A DNA stretch of 64,000 nucleotides from Torreya grandis (Eukaryota; Streptophyta; Pinopsida; Cupressales; Taxaceae): assembly GCA_037957365.1 (NCBI GenBank), contig JARHVA010000223.1, forward strand, positions 3,281,501 through 3,345,500, given 5' to 3'. Of the stretch, positions 38,651 to 51,297 are shown in pieces (position 1 is the stretch's first letter; each line of letters opens with the position of its first letter). The notes under the pieces were generated by a model. It saw only the letters and a program-made list of their open reading frames with translations. It was not told where the DNA came from and ran no database searches. The position numbers were made by a program, and so were the translations under genes.

Positions 38651-41600
38651 TCATAATTTTGAATCTTATTACCTATGATCACTCTTGGAGATGGAAAATT
38701 TCACAATGTTTTTGGTAAGATTTTATGTTCTTGTGATTTCTTCATTAACTTTAGTGAATCACTCAATGGACAATGGCATAAAATTGAAATATTGGAGAAA
38801 TCACCATAGAAAGGGTGATTTCCCTCTATGTTTTATAGGTGCAACTCCCTCATCAGATATGGATATTTTGGGGGGGTTTTTATGTAATTATCACTATAAA
38901 GCACAAAAATGAAAAAAATGGAAAAATAATGAAAGGAATTAGAGGGAGATAGAAGAAGAGAATAAAACCACAATAGAGTAAATGTAGAGCACTGTTTAAC
39001 TAACATAGAAAAAAATATATCAAATGAAGAGGAACCCTTTATCTCAAATTAAAATAAGAACATAGAAAAAAAATTCATGGAGGATGAAGGTCATCTAAAA
39101 GCAAAAAGTCATTCTTGCATTTAGATTTCATACATATGGCATAAAGTGCATCTGTAAAGATTCAAAACATAAAATTTTGCATCATCTAAGTGTTAAATTC
39201 AACTAAGACACATTTAATAATTAATTAATCCCTCTAAATATAAACAATAAAACACATTCCATAACTAAATAACATTAACACCTCTTCAACTCTTCAAATT
39301 AATATTCATCACACTTGTTTGCATTATTATATTCATAAATATGGAAAATTCTATATACACATAAAGTTTCAACATGTTCTCTCCAAAGGGCTATGATAAA
39401 AGAAGAACCCACACCATATGAATGACTTCAAAACATTACCTCCTATAATGTGGTAGCTACAAAGTAGGATACTACCTCTTGACTTGGCAAAGTATTTAAA
39501 AAATCACTTTTTATAAAAATGGAATAAGTTCACCTTTAATTCAAAATTGAAATTTACAAAGTGTGAAAGTTCATAACTTAAAATCTATGAAAGTGACATT
39601 GCCAAAAAGTAGTCGTACTGAGTAGTAGAGGGAACTTGGACCCTACTTTATAATTGTTTGAAATTTGACCTGATTTTACAACTACATCTTTTTACACATA
39701 TTTTGGACTTGAAAGTTATTAAGTAAAATATATTAGGTTTAGGACCATGAGTCCCTAATAAAAAATGTTCCTCATCAAAATATATTCCCAACACATAAAA
39801 TGAGAGCTAAAATAAAGTTCAGGTGTGAAGTTTATGGACATAAAATTTTTTGTCCATGTTTTGTAGTTGTCATAACTTCACCTTGATTTTATAGCTACCT
39901 ATATTTGAACTAATTTTGGACTTGAAAGTTCCTAAATAAAATATATTAGATTTTGGTACCATGGGTCCTTAAGATAAAATTTTCCTCATAAAATATCTTC
40001 CCAACACATTGAATGGGAGAAAAAATGGAGTTCATGTGTGAAATTCATGGAAAAAGGGAACTTGGACCTTAATTTTTAGCTATAAAAACTTTGAACTATT
40101 TTTACAGATACTTATTTTTATACTAATTTTGGACTTGAAATATCCTAAATAAACTTTTTTAGGTTTGGGACTATGAATCCTTAATTTAAAATGTTCCTCA
40201 TCAAAATATATTCCTAACACATCAAATGAGATCCAAAATAAAGTTTAGATGCAAAAGTTATGGATAGAGGGAACTTGGACCCTAATTTGTAGTTTTTAGA
40301 CTCCTTATATTGTTTTTAACCTATTAGCTTCCTTGACCTATTTTGTAGCTAACAATGTATCTCTTGATTTTTGAAGTTCAAGATGGCATTTTTGTACCAT
40401 GAGTCCTTAAGATAAATGTTCCACAACAAAATATATCCCCAATACATTGAATGGGAGAAAAATAGAGTTTGGATTTGAAATTTATGGATAGATGTAATTT
40501 AGACCCTAATTTGTAGCTGTCAGACTCCCTAGGCTATTTTGCAATTGTCAGACTCTCGACCTATTTTGCAACTAATAGACTCCATATTGACTTTTGAAGT
40601 TTGAGATGAAATGTTTATACCATAAGTACTTAAGATACCATTTTAATTATCAAAATATATTCCCAAAACATAAAATGAGATCAAAAATGGAGTTTGGATT
40701 TGAAATTTATGGATAGAGGGAACTTGGACCCCACTTATCAGTTGTTAGACTTGGTGGCCTATTTTATATATAATATACTCCCTCTTTATTTTTGAAGTTA
40801 GATATGAATTTTTTGTACTATGAGTCATGAAAATAAAATATTCCTCATCAAAATATATTTTAAACATACTAAACATAATCAAAAATGGATTTTGATGCAA
40901 AATTTATAAACACAAGGAACTTGGACCCTACTTTGTACCTATCAGACTCCCAGGCCTATTTTGTAGCTAATAGACTCCCTTTTGATTTTTGAAGTTCAAG
41001 ATTTTTTTTATACCATAAGCACTTAAGATAAAATGTTCCTCATCAAATTATATTTATACATCAAAAAAAATCCAAAAAATAGTTTTGATTCAAAAGTTAT
41101 GGACATAGGGAACTTGGACCCTACTTTGTAGCTATCAGACTCCTTGGCATGTTTTGTATCTCACATAAATTTTTGAAGTTTGATATGTAGTTTTTATTTA
41201 ATGAGTCCTTAAGATAAAATGTTTCAAATCAAAACATATTTAAAATGCATCAAAATGAAGTCAAAATAGATTTTAAATGTGATAGTTATGGACATAGGGA
41301 ACTTGGACCCTACTTTGAAGCTGTCACACTCCCTAGCCTATTTTGCAACTGTGGACTCCTTGGCCTATTTTATAGCTTTAAAAATCCATCTTGATTTTTT
41401 AAGTTTTATATGAAGTTTTTAGACCAAGTGTTAATAATAAAAATTCATCTCTCAACTTTAGGCTCTGTATTGGGACAAAAATTGGGAGATTTTTGAGAAG
41501 AATTATTTTACCTTAAATTTCACTCTAATGTTGATCTTGTAAAATTATTACCTTTTGAAACAAGTGTCATATCAAACTGAACAATCACTATATGAAATAG

Positions 41601-41930
41601 TCACTACAACCTAATATACTCCAAACATAAAAAATCTAAGCCCAAACCAATGATCAATAAATTGAATGAGCATTAATCATGATGAATACGGATTCTTAAA
41701 AATTTAGTATGCACAACTTCCCATGTGGGTTTGTCCATGAGCAAAACTATGATTGGGTTCACCAGGCCTTATCCATTGGGATATGGATCCAACATTTTTA
41801 TAATAAATTTTATTAATTTTCCTTGTATTTTTTAACTTTTAATCACCTATAAGTGCATGATTTGGGGTGTTATCTTGAAGTGCAATAATTCATGACAATA
41901 ACTGGCTCTAACTATGGGACCATATTCCTT
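38650..41930 (-). repeat. Right arm of the large inverted repeat
   Basis: About 3.3 kb, reverse complement of the 27880-30290 arm and longer mainly because it has more minisatellite units. Matching landmarks: CATGAATTATTGCA near 41880, CCCATGTGGGTTTGTCCATGAGC near 41728, CTCAACTTTAGGCTCTGTATTG near 41455, TCACACTTGTTTGCATTAT near 39310, CTATCTCCCTCTAATTCC (reverse) near 38945. The interior contains no gene. Confidence 0.8.
39640..41340 (-). repeat. Minisatellite, 9 units of about 205 bp (right arm)
   Basis: The anchor GGAACTTGGACCCTA (plus letters) or a clear variant lies near 39649, 39850 (degenerate), 40058, 40268, 40490, 40716, 40916, 41108 and 41297, giving spacings of about 190-225 bp. 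Each unit also carries TTTTGTAGCTA.CAGACTCC, GATTTTTGAAGTT and ACCATGAGTCCTTAAGATAAAATGTTCCTCATC. Confidence 0.88.
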
Positions 41931-42059
41931 AGGAGAATGGAGGAGAAATCCATAATCCATTAGTGACTTATGCCTTATCCATTCTAATACATCCAACTAG
42001 TATCTAGTTATCCTATCCAAATCATATGTGAATGAACATGTGCTTCCATAACATATCTT

Positions 42060-43080
42060 TGCCTTGAGAATTATACTTATTTGTGTGCTCATTATTATGT
42101 GTTTAGGATCAAAAATGACCTTCAAATTTCCAATCTTAGTTTGACACTATTAGATATTTTGCATTTATTTAAAATAACACACACACAAAATAAAAAAGGA
42201 AAGGAAACAAACCAAAATGGGAAACAAAATTATTTGCAAGGATCCAAGAAATATGACAAGACTACTCAAAACCATTAATGGTTTGAGAAAGTATGAGCTT
42301 GAATGAAAGAGTATCACATAAAAAACACTGAGGAATAATTTGACATAGTTAAATATGAGGTCTAATGTTATAAATGTTTTGAATTTTAGATTATGACCAT
42401 ACAACAATGCTCTCTCCAAAATAACGATATCCAACAAATTTATCATGACATGAAATTGAATGGAGAAAAATTCAGCATACTATTTCCTATTTGGAATGGG
42501 AAACATGTTTGAGGTAGAATGTTGTGATGAAACTATATGATCTGGCAAAGAGAAATATGTAAAATAGAAAGGTTTAAAAAAGGGACAATTAAAACCTTTT
42601 CCCATAGAGCTACTTATTCTTCACCTTCTTCAAGAAATTAGAATGTCTCATACTCAAGTTGTAGGTATAATAGTGAAAGTATTTATTTTGGTTTGTCTCC
42701 ATACTTTTCGTCAAGCCAAGGTATATTTTTAGAATTTGATGATTATATTATATCTTTATTTACACCATGTCATTCATCAAGATTTATTCATTTACATATC
42801 CTTCACTTGTGATCATTATTGACTCTTCAATTTTGACATGTTCTTGATCAACCTCCAAAGTGAAAATTTCCATTTTTGGTAGTGAGCATAGGTAAGGAGA
42901 ATCATTACTATGAAGATAATCTTCAATCCCTTCAACAAGGTGTTGGGTTTATAAGGAGGAACAAAGCACTGGTGAAGAATCAATTTTGTTTTATTCTTCA
43001 TAGGAGGTACTATTAAGAAATTTTCAAATTCTAATATTGAAAATGTGTAACCAACTATTATATCCTCTGATTGAATACAA
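42060..43080 (+). pseudogene. Probable retroelement gag/spacer fragment
   Basis: Read on +: FRIKNDLQISNLSLTLLDIL near 42105, a Lys/Asn/Gln-rich linker, then CYKCFEF*IMTIQQC near 42368, a loose zinc-knuckle-like string with altered spacing, and KFPFLVVSIGKENHYYEDN plus LQSLQQGVGF near 42860-42950. This resembles the capsid-to-knuckle part of a gypsy gag but no domain is clear. It contains several stops. The minus open frames 42165-42446 and 42816-43001 are shadows. Confidence 0.4.
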
Positions 43081-46000
43081 ACATGCGTGATGACCCTGTT
43101 TGACCCAAATTTATTTCTTTTGATAATATAGTTAGCTGTGAACTATTCAAAAATATTTTATTTGCTTTATTATGATGTTACAGTTCTTTGATCTATGTTG
43201 ATCTATTATATTTAGTGTTGAAATAGTTATTGATACACTTTTCATTAAAACATTGGATATTTATGCTTAATGAGAATTAATTTACTATTCTATTTAGATG
43301 TGTTATTTAAATGTTATTATTGCATTTATTGTCTTTAGATGTCTATATACTATTGATGGTCTATTTATTGACTATAGGGATATGCACTTTAGCTAGGTTG
43401 TGTTTGGACTTAAATAAATGAGAGATGTGGAGAAATAACATGGATAAATCAAAATTGTAAATTCACTTATTTAACTAGGTATGACAATACTATTGATTGA
43501 GTCACTTTGTTTACTTGATTAAAGTGTTAATTGATTATTATTTTAAGTTTTATTTATTTATTGATTGATATATAGTCAATTATGAATTTTGTACTATCAC
43601 TACTTTACTAGATGTTTTCAAATTCTTTACTTGTCAATTTTGTTGAGTTGTGTTGGTCTTGTAATAGTTATGAGCTATTTGATATCATCATTTTAAGTCA
43701 TTATTGTCCATTATGTTTTCATTAGACTTAATAACTTATCAAACTTAAAATTGCATTTTGTATTATATTCAAAGTCAAATTTGTTAGGTGGTTGACTTTC
43801 TATCTTTTGCATGGTTATTTTGGTCTTGTTTATTATTATGAACTTTATCAACCATTAGTTTGGTTGAAGGCATGGAAAATATGTCTTATTTGGTCTAAGT
43901 TTTAACATGGGACTTCATTGTGTTTAGGTCATATGTGGAATTTATTTTTTAGACCAACACATGACTTGGATTTGGGGCTTAGGTATGTTTGGGGCTACAA
44001 CCACCTTTGGAGTTGATATTAGTGTTGAATGTTTTGGAAGTTATTCGACCTTAGGGCCATGGCATTAGATCATTCCAAAAATTTATTTGGTTGAGACACT
44101 TCCAAAATTGGTTTTAGGTTTTCATTTCATCATTTGTCTTATTAGAGAAGCATGTGCTTTGGGGAAACTACCAAAATATTGGGCATGGTGGCCAAGGTAG
44201 AAATATGTAGTTAGTGAATGGTATTTTATTAGGCTCAAACTGTAGTTAAGTCATGAAACTTGTTGGACATATAGGAGTTTAGTAGAGTTTTTTTGGGGTT
44301 CATTTTGGCTATTTAGTTTAGCTAGTTTTGGTAAAGTTAGTGGATTTTGGATGCATGTTTTGACATAGTAATTTAGAAGCCTAGAAAAGAAGAAATCTTT
44401 CTTTGGTGGTCAATTATAGGATTTCAAGTAAGTGATGTTTTTTAAATTTTGAGTTTGCATTATTTAATAGTTTTATATGGAAAACAAATTATTATTTTTA
44501 GCCATACATGTAGGCATTTGTATTCTTGCCTACATAATGGTGTTTATAACTAAAAACCCTAATTGGGTCAATGGTTTTTCTTCTTGTATTATTACATGAT
44601 AATTATCATATGACTTGACCATGGTTTTGGTGGATATATGTAAACTATGCATATACATTTGATGTATATTTGGTTTATTATTATTGGGGTTTTTTGTTTT
44701 CATCATGCCATTTAACTAGGGTTATGGCTATGTATTATTTTGACTATGTTGAGTTTATAAATTCATTATTTATGTTTTAAAAACTCTAGATGGGTTACTC
44801 AGGTATTTGAAAATGTTTTTTGGTATTATTAAAGATTATTTTATATACTAAACCTATAGCCATGATGTGGGGATAATGATGATTATTGAGCTTCCAGGGG
44901 TTTGAAATAAACTCTAGGGTTTTGGGGAAAATAATATTTCATATTTTTTAATTTTTTGCATGATTATGTTTGACTTTTATTTTATAATTTGATCATTATT
45001 AGTTGACTTGGGGTAATAATATCATGTTGGGATTATTTGTATGATTATGTTAATGTTGTTTGGTTAATGTTGTTGTAATTCATTTAGATTATTACTATTT
45101 GATTTACATGTGAAAATTATGATCAATTGATTAACATATTGTTATGATTATGCTATATCAATACAATCGATTTTGAATATTTTTATTTATCTATTAAAGT
45201 TTATTTAGGTGAAACTTTGACCCATAGCTTTATATAGGGTTTTTAAATTATCATTTTTGGTTTCTTGAAGTCATTGTCTTCTTTTTATGAGTTTTTATTT
45301 TTAACTCATTAATATCTACTAAAATCATATTTTAAGACAATTGCATGATAAATGCATGGCATAAGATTTATCAGCCATATTATATTCTTAAAATAGAATA
45401 TGGCTCATAAATTGAAAAGCTTAGAAAAATGAGTTATAGTCATAATCATGTGCCAATTTAATGTATTTTTGTGAGATAGACTAGTGACATATGGTTCATT
45501 TCTATTTGTTGTTCTATTGTTTTGTTATGTCAATCTCAATACATTTTATTTGTCCTTTCTCCACTATTTATCTACTTCCCTGATCCATATCCAATTGATG
45601 GTTGGAGTGGTCTAGAGCCACTCATGGTTGGGCTCACTAGGACTGGTGAGGTAGGTTTTAGCTTCATTGGTTTGTGTGTGAAATATTTTGATACACTTCT
45701 TCTTCTTTATCTTGAGTTGTGACAATTGGTTTTAGAGGAATGAAATTATTTATGTAATCAATTTTATTAATTATAGTTATAATTTGATACAAGGTAATGT
45801 TATGTTTATCTTTTACATTTATATAAAAAATATAAGATTGAGCTTGGGTTATGGTTACATTTGATCATTAGATTATCAAACTATTCTTTTATTATTATTA
45901 TTCGTATAGGGAATTCCATTAGTTCATTAAGGAATTTGATATTATGAACATAGTTATGTGATTTTAATGTTTACTTTCAATTATTCTCTTATTTTTGGAA

Positions 46001-48589
46001 TAAATAGATTTATCATAAAGATCATAAAGTTATGGTATTCTAGTTTAAATGTTTCATTGGTCATTTATTTGAATTATAACCTAAACATGTATTCATAGCT
46101 TTGATTATACTTGGTTACTATTGGGTTCATGGTATTGAAAAAACTAGTTATTTGAGGATGTACATAGTTGTTTTTAACATGTAAAATTAACTTGTGATTT
46201 TGCATGAGTATTTTTAAGGCAAGTGAGTGTAAGAGAATTAGAAATTAATGTTGGTATGTTATGATTTCATCTCAAGAGAAAACTAGAAATTCAAATTTAC
46301 CTTGAATACTTCTTATGTAATTAACATTATGTTTATATAAATTAAGTGATGTTATTCATCAAACAAGTTAATTTGTATTGAGCATTATAAAAAACTATTA
46401 TGATGTGATTTTTAAACTTATAAGGGCTTTTCAAATTACCTTAATATGTTCAAATATTTGTTAATGATATGGTTTAATTAATGTGGGTTTATTTGAAACT
46501 TCCAAGGAATACCTAGAGGTATTAACTTATACGAATTATTAAGATGAAATCTCTATGATTATAAAATGAATTATTAAAGAACTTATAACCATTATAACAC
46601 TTGTATATGAGTTTGTAATTATTTTTAGAATCCTTGATAAGGGTTGAAAATAAGAATACATAATTGGTAAAGTTATATAAATGTTCTAAAGGTTATTAGA
46701 AGGCAAACATTCATATTAAAAATTCATAAATCACTGTCAAAGTGCTATGGACTATTTTGGACATCTCCTTATAACTCCTTGGAATTTAATTACAATGAGA
46801 TTATATAAATCTTACACATATGCTATAAGTAACTCAAAAAATAAGATAATTTTTTAAATGTTTAAAAAATAAAATGGTTATTCTTAACTAAGGGATATTA
46901 TGATAAAGGATCAATTGCTCCATGTTTGGAAATGATCATATTAATATTTAAAAAGTAATCTATATCCTTATATTGAAAAAGGAAGTTTAATTAGATAAGA
47001 TGGAATTGATATTTATCCTTTGGAACATAAGAACAAGTAAGTTCTAAAACTAAATATATGTTTAGGATAAGGTCATGAACCTAATATAAAAAGATTTAAT
47101 TATTTAAGAATGAGATTAAAAGCAAAACCTAGTATAAAGTGCACTTAGTTATTGGAACTTATTGAATACACATAATATTTTCAAACTTTATCAATTACTG
47201 ATGCTTTCTCTCTTGCAAGAACTTGTTGAGTCTTAATCTCTTTGAGTGCATACCTTAAAGGGTATATTGGGAAAGGGATGGGTAGACCATTGGTGCTTCA
47301 TAGGATTGTTGTCCCATATAATAGAACTTGCCATCAATACAACCTTCTCTTATACACTTCCCTAATATTTATCTCCTCTCTTGCATAATCCTCTAAGCAT
47401 TCACCTCCTTCATTAGCCCCTTCCTAAGCCTAGAAACCTTTTTGATGGTTTTCATTACACGATCAGCTCCATTGACCCTATATTAAAATTAATAAAACAC
47501 ATTAAGGTTCTAGGTCATCTCTTAGCCAACCTATACCAAGAACTAACTTATTTTTAGCAAATAAAAATATAGAGTCAATTGGGTTGACCCTATTAACTAA
47601 AGTTTTAGAAAGGTTTAGGGTTAGATTCAACTATATATACACATTTATTTCACCATTTCTAAAGAGATGAGAAGAGAAGAATAAGAATATTATATTGCAA
47701 ATTTGCTTATCTACCATTCTACTTGAGGAATATAGATTAGGGATTCAATACTTTATTTGGAGATACAGGTCTTGTCTTATGGAGAAGTCTTTTATATGCA
47801 TCGATAAGTTGTATAGTCTAGATCTAACTTATCCTTTTTATCCTTACATACCATAAAAACCTCTTGAAAGTCACCTTGGCCAAGGGAGATATTAAGGCTC
47901 GATGGGTTCATATTCAAAGGTAAGTATTCCTAACTTTATTCCTCCTTTGTAACAGTATATATATTTATATTTGTACTTCTCTCCCATGCATTAGGATTTT
48001 CTATACATTGATGTGAGTATATATCTTCTATGCATGTTTAATTTTTATGTTTATTACCCCAACTTTGTGACACAATATTTAGTGAGAAATAAATTAGACT
48101 TTACTTTACTTGTCATTTACTTTATGAATATGAAAACATAGGACCTATCTAGGGTTATTACATAATATCACTTGACTAGAGGTTTTAGAACCTTCTCTAG
48201 TAATGTTATCATGGGAAGAGACCCATTTATTAGGTCTAATGGATCCATCTGGGTCATGACCCTAAATATATAATGTATCAAAAACAAGAAGTGTAAGTAG
48301 GATTTATCTTTTTTGAACTAGGATTAATTAATAGATTGATTGAATTTCTATTTGTATGCATTTTGGTGAACCTAACATGAACCAAACCCTTGTAGATTTT
48401 ATTTCATGATTTCATTTTGTTATAATATTATATTTTTTAAATTTTTGGAGTACTGTATCAAACCTATTGGTATAGTTCTAATAGTATCTGCATAATTTAA
48501 CACATAGTGACTCCAAAATGACTTTGTTTTATTTGTGTATGTATTCTCCAAATACAAGTGATTGGATCAATTAGTTTAGCACAATATTA
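43081..48589. other. Unassigned AT-rich DNA
   Basis: About 5.5 kb without a supportable gene. The open stretch 45522-45722 (CTAGAGCCACTCATGGTTGGGCTCACTAGG) is a local GC-richer patch with no family signature. Around 47210-47480 and 47640-47900 there are LTR-like texts (TCTCTCTTGCAAGAACTTG, GAGATGAGAAGAGAAG) but no matching second copy in the window. It may be LTR and leader of gypsy G3 downstream; unproven. Confidence 0.45.
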
Positions 48590-48599
48590 TTTTTTAGTT

Positions 48600-49150
48600 C
48601 TAGATTTGCATACATAGTCGAACCAATTGACTTTGTCTATAATTCTCCTCTTTTAACATATAGGTCAACAAACATAGTTGATCCAGTTGACTCTATTCAT
48701 AATTCTCCTATTTCAGAATATATAGGTCTATAAACATAGTTGAGCTAGTTGACTCTATTCATAAATTATTTTTTAACACAAGTTTTTTAAACCTATCAAC
48801 TCAATTGACTCTATTAGCAGAATCTTTGAATCAACATTTGAGCATAATAGTATAAAATTTTACAATATAAACATCTTCTAACCCACCAAGATTCATTCTT
48901 TCTCTATAATTTTAGTTCTTCTCTTCTAGTACTATTTTTCACAAGTTTGTAGTTTGTAAAATAGTATCCCTATAGCCAACTAGGTCAACTAGTTTGACAT
49001 AGTTCTGTAGCCTATCTTCTCTTTATAAGACATAGTTGACCTATTTGATTATGTTCTTCTAAATACTAGTTATGTAGAATAATAATGACCCAGTTAATTT
49101 TGTTCTACACTATTTGCATATAGTGTCACCTAAACTAACTCTATTCTCTT
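48600..49150 (+). repeat. Array of palindromic CATAGTTGA-type motifs, part 1
   Basis: The motif CATAGTTGA-C(C)A-GTTGACT-TATTC followed by ATAATTCTCCT recurs at about 48617, 48673, 48736 and 48795, then CAACTAG...TTTGACATAG near 48973, CATAGTTGACCTATTTGATTATG near 49028 and ACCCAGTTAATTTTG near 49087. Spacing is often near 60 bp. The two halves are inverted repeats of each other (TAGTYAA / TTRACTA). No coding frame. Confidence 0.75.
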
Positions 49151-49734
49151 CATAATCAAGGAGTTAACCTCTTTTTGCTAGTAATTATTTCACCTTTCCT
49201 TTTAGTTATGTAGATGCTTAGAGTATAGACATAGATTAATTAAGTGGTTTTTTAAATTAAAAATTTAGTCACACTATTTTTCTCTTTTAGACACACTTCC
49301 AAATCAATTTACATACAAAAAACATTAACTATTTGTCTTCCCAAGGTCTACCTACTTGGATTTCATCACCAAGGGGAAAGTTGACTTAGTTTTTTAGCTA
49401 AGTTTAAACATGTCATTAATGGTATATATTGGCAAATAATCTGACTCCCTTATCACTACAATATTGTGAAGTGATGGGGTAGTCCCCAATACCAAGCTAG
49501 TACCATTGCTAATATAGATCCCTTTTAGCCTAAACTTCCTAAAACTAGCCTTATACTGCTTTCTAGTTCCTCATTATAATCAACTTCCTAATCACATTAA
49601 ACTTAAACTTCATTATAACTTAATAACACTTAGGGATGACCAGTTAGATTGTTTCTTAATATTGATTAGCTAGTATTGGTGAAAGATTTGTGCCATGTGT
49701 TCTAATTAGATCGGTCACATTGATCTAATTATTT

Positions 49735-50957
49735 GTGCACTTAATTTTATTTTCTTAGATATTATTTGGAAAAAACTTTTCTCTATTTATAAAAAATTAT
49801 CATTTTTATTTACATAGTCTCTTATAGTCTATTTAGAATATCTACCTATAGTACATAGTCAACCTGTTTGACTATGTCTCTCTATCTTCCTATTCAATCC
49901 ATTATCTAAGTAGTACACAATTGATTTATTTGGTTGTGTCATATTATTTCTTGGCCTGTTCCCTATTTATTAGTACACAATCAACATGCATGACTGTGTT
50001 CTCTCTTTTTCTTTTTTTAATTCCTTAGTCTACATAAATATTGAAAATGGCCCATTATAACCAAGAGCTAGAGGCTCAAATAAAAATTATCAATCAACTT
50101 CACTATTTTATTTCATAAATTAGATGCATACATATAGTGAAATTTTAATTTTATAAACTAGGAGATTGTTCCAACTCCCAATCCCATAATAATATCGCTA
50201 CACCTAAATACATGAGTTAGTTATATAACTCATTATTCACATACAAATCAATATTAATATCCCAAACTCCTAAAATATAATGTTGTTACATAAAAACATT
50301 TACCAAATTATTTACCAAGTGGTAAATAATTTGGTAAATATTGTTATGTAACAACATTATATTTTAGTATTTTGGGATATTAATATTGGTTTGTACGTGA
50401 ATAATGAGTTATATAACTAATGTATTCAAGTGTAGTGAAATTATTATGGGATTGGGAGTTAGAACAATCTCCTAGTTTATAGAATAATTTTTCACTATAT
50501 GTATGCATCCAATTTATAAAATAAAATAGTGAAGTTTATCAACAATTTATATTTGAGCCTTTGGCTCTTATTTGTAATGGGCCATTTTCAATAGTTATGT
50601 AAACTAGGGAATAAAATAAAGAAAAAGAGAGAACATAGTCATACAGGTTGAATATGCACCTAATTTTATTTGATTAGATATTATCTTGAAAAACCTTTTC
50701 TCTATTTATAGAACATTGCCATTTTTGTTGACATGGTTTCTTATAGTCTGTTCATAATATCTATCTATAGTACATAGTCAACCTATTTGATTGTGTCTCT
50801 CTATCTTCCTATCTAGTCCATTATCTAAGTAGTACACAATTGATCTATCTAGCTTTGTCTTATTATTTCTTGGCCCATTCCCTATTCAATAGTACATAGT
50901 CAACCTATATAACTATGTTCTTTCTTTTTCTTTGTTCTATTCCCTGGTTTACATAAC
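49735..50957 (+). repeat. Array part 2 within a ~305-bp direct repeat
   Basis: 49735-50038 and 50656-50957 are direct copies, both starting near TGCAC(T/C)TAATTTTATTT and ending at (T)TACATAA(A/C). Each holds three palindromic motifs; the clearest is ACATAGTCAA-CCTGT-TTGACTATGT at about 49854 (10-bp perfect arms). Others are ACACAATTGA...GGTTGTGTC, ACACAATCAA...GACTGTGTT and CATAGTCAACCTATATAACTATG. Between the two copies lies the fold-back palindrome. The array resumes at 53409 after the LTR element. Confidence 0.82.
49975..50665. repeat. Fold-back palindrome, arms about 340 bp
   Basis: The left arm (about 49975-50317) and right arm (about 50320-50665) are inverted copies, centred on the dinucleotide 50318-50319. 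The innermost 20 bp (ATTTACCAAATTATTTACCA) are perfectly mirrored. Outward, the arms read through an LTR fragment of the 50958-53406 element (GGGATATTAATATTG, TGATGCATACATATAGTG, ATGGGCCATTTTCAAT) and then ~65 bp of motif-array DNA (AGAACATAGTCAT). Small indels and substitutions separate the arms. Confidence 0.9.
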
Positions 50958-51279
50958 TATTAAAAATAGCCCATTACAAGCAAAAGCCAATGGCTCAAAT
51001 ATAAATTGTCGATCAACTTTACTATTTTATTTCATAAATTTGATGCATACATATAGTGATTTTTTTTCTATAAAATTGGAGATTGTTACGACTCCCAATC
51101 CAATAATAATTTTAATATACCTAAATATGTGTGATTTAGTTATATAACACATTATTCACATACAAACCAATATTAATATCCCAAACTCCTAAAATATAAT
51201 ATTGTTACATATCAATATTTACCAAATTATTAACTACTTGGTAAATACTAATTACCATGGGAACTCTAAATTACCAACA
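50958..51279 (-). repeat. 3' LTR of the compact element
   Basis: 322 bp; minus strand TGTTGG... to ...TTTAATA. It aligns along its length with 53086-53406 and partly with both arms of the 49975-50665 palindrome. It contains a mini-palindrome near the polypurine side, less clear here than TTACCACATGGTAA of the 5' LTR. Confidence 0.9.
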
Positions 51280-51297
51280 TTATCTCCCTTAGAGGTA
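51280..51297 (-). other. Polypurine tract of the compact element
   Basis: On the minus strand CTCTAAGGGAGATAA precedes the TGTTGG start of the 3' LTR. Purine richness and position fit; it is less pure than in copia A or C. Confidence 0.6.

Noticed and set aside
45522..45722. A small host gene in a GC-richer patch
   Set aside because: Only 66 codons, no family signature, no splice or promoter evidence, and surrounded by repeat-like DNA.
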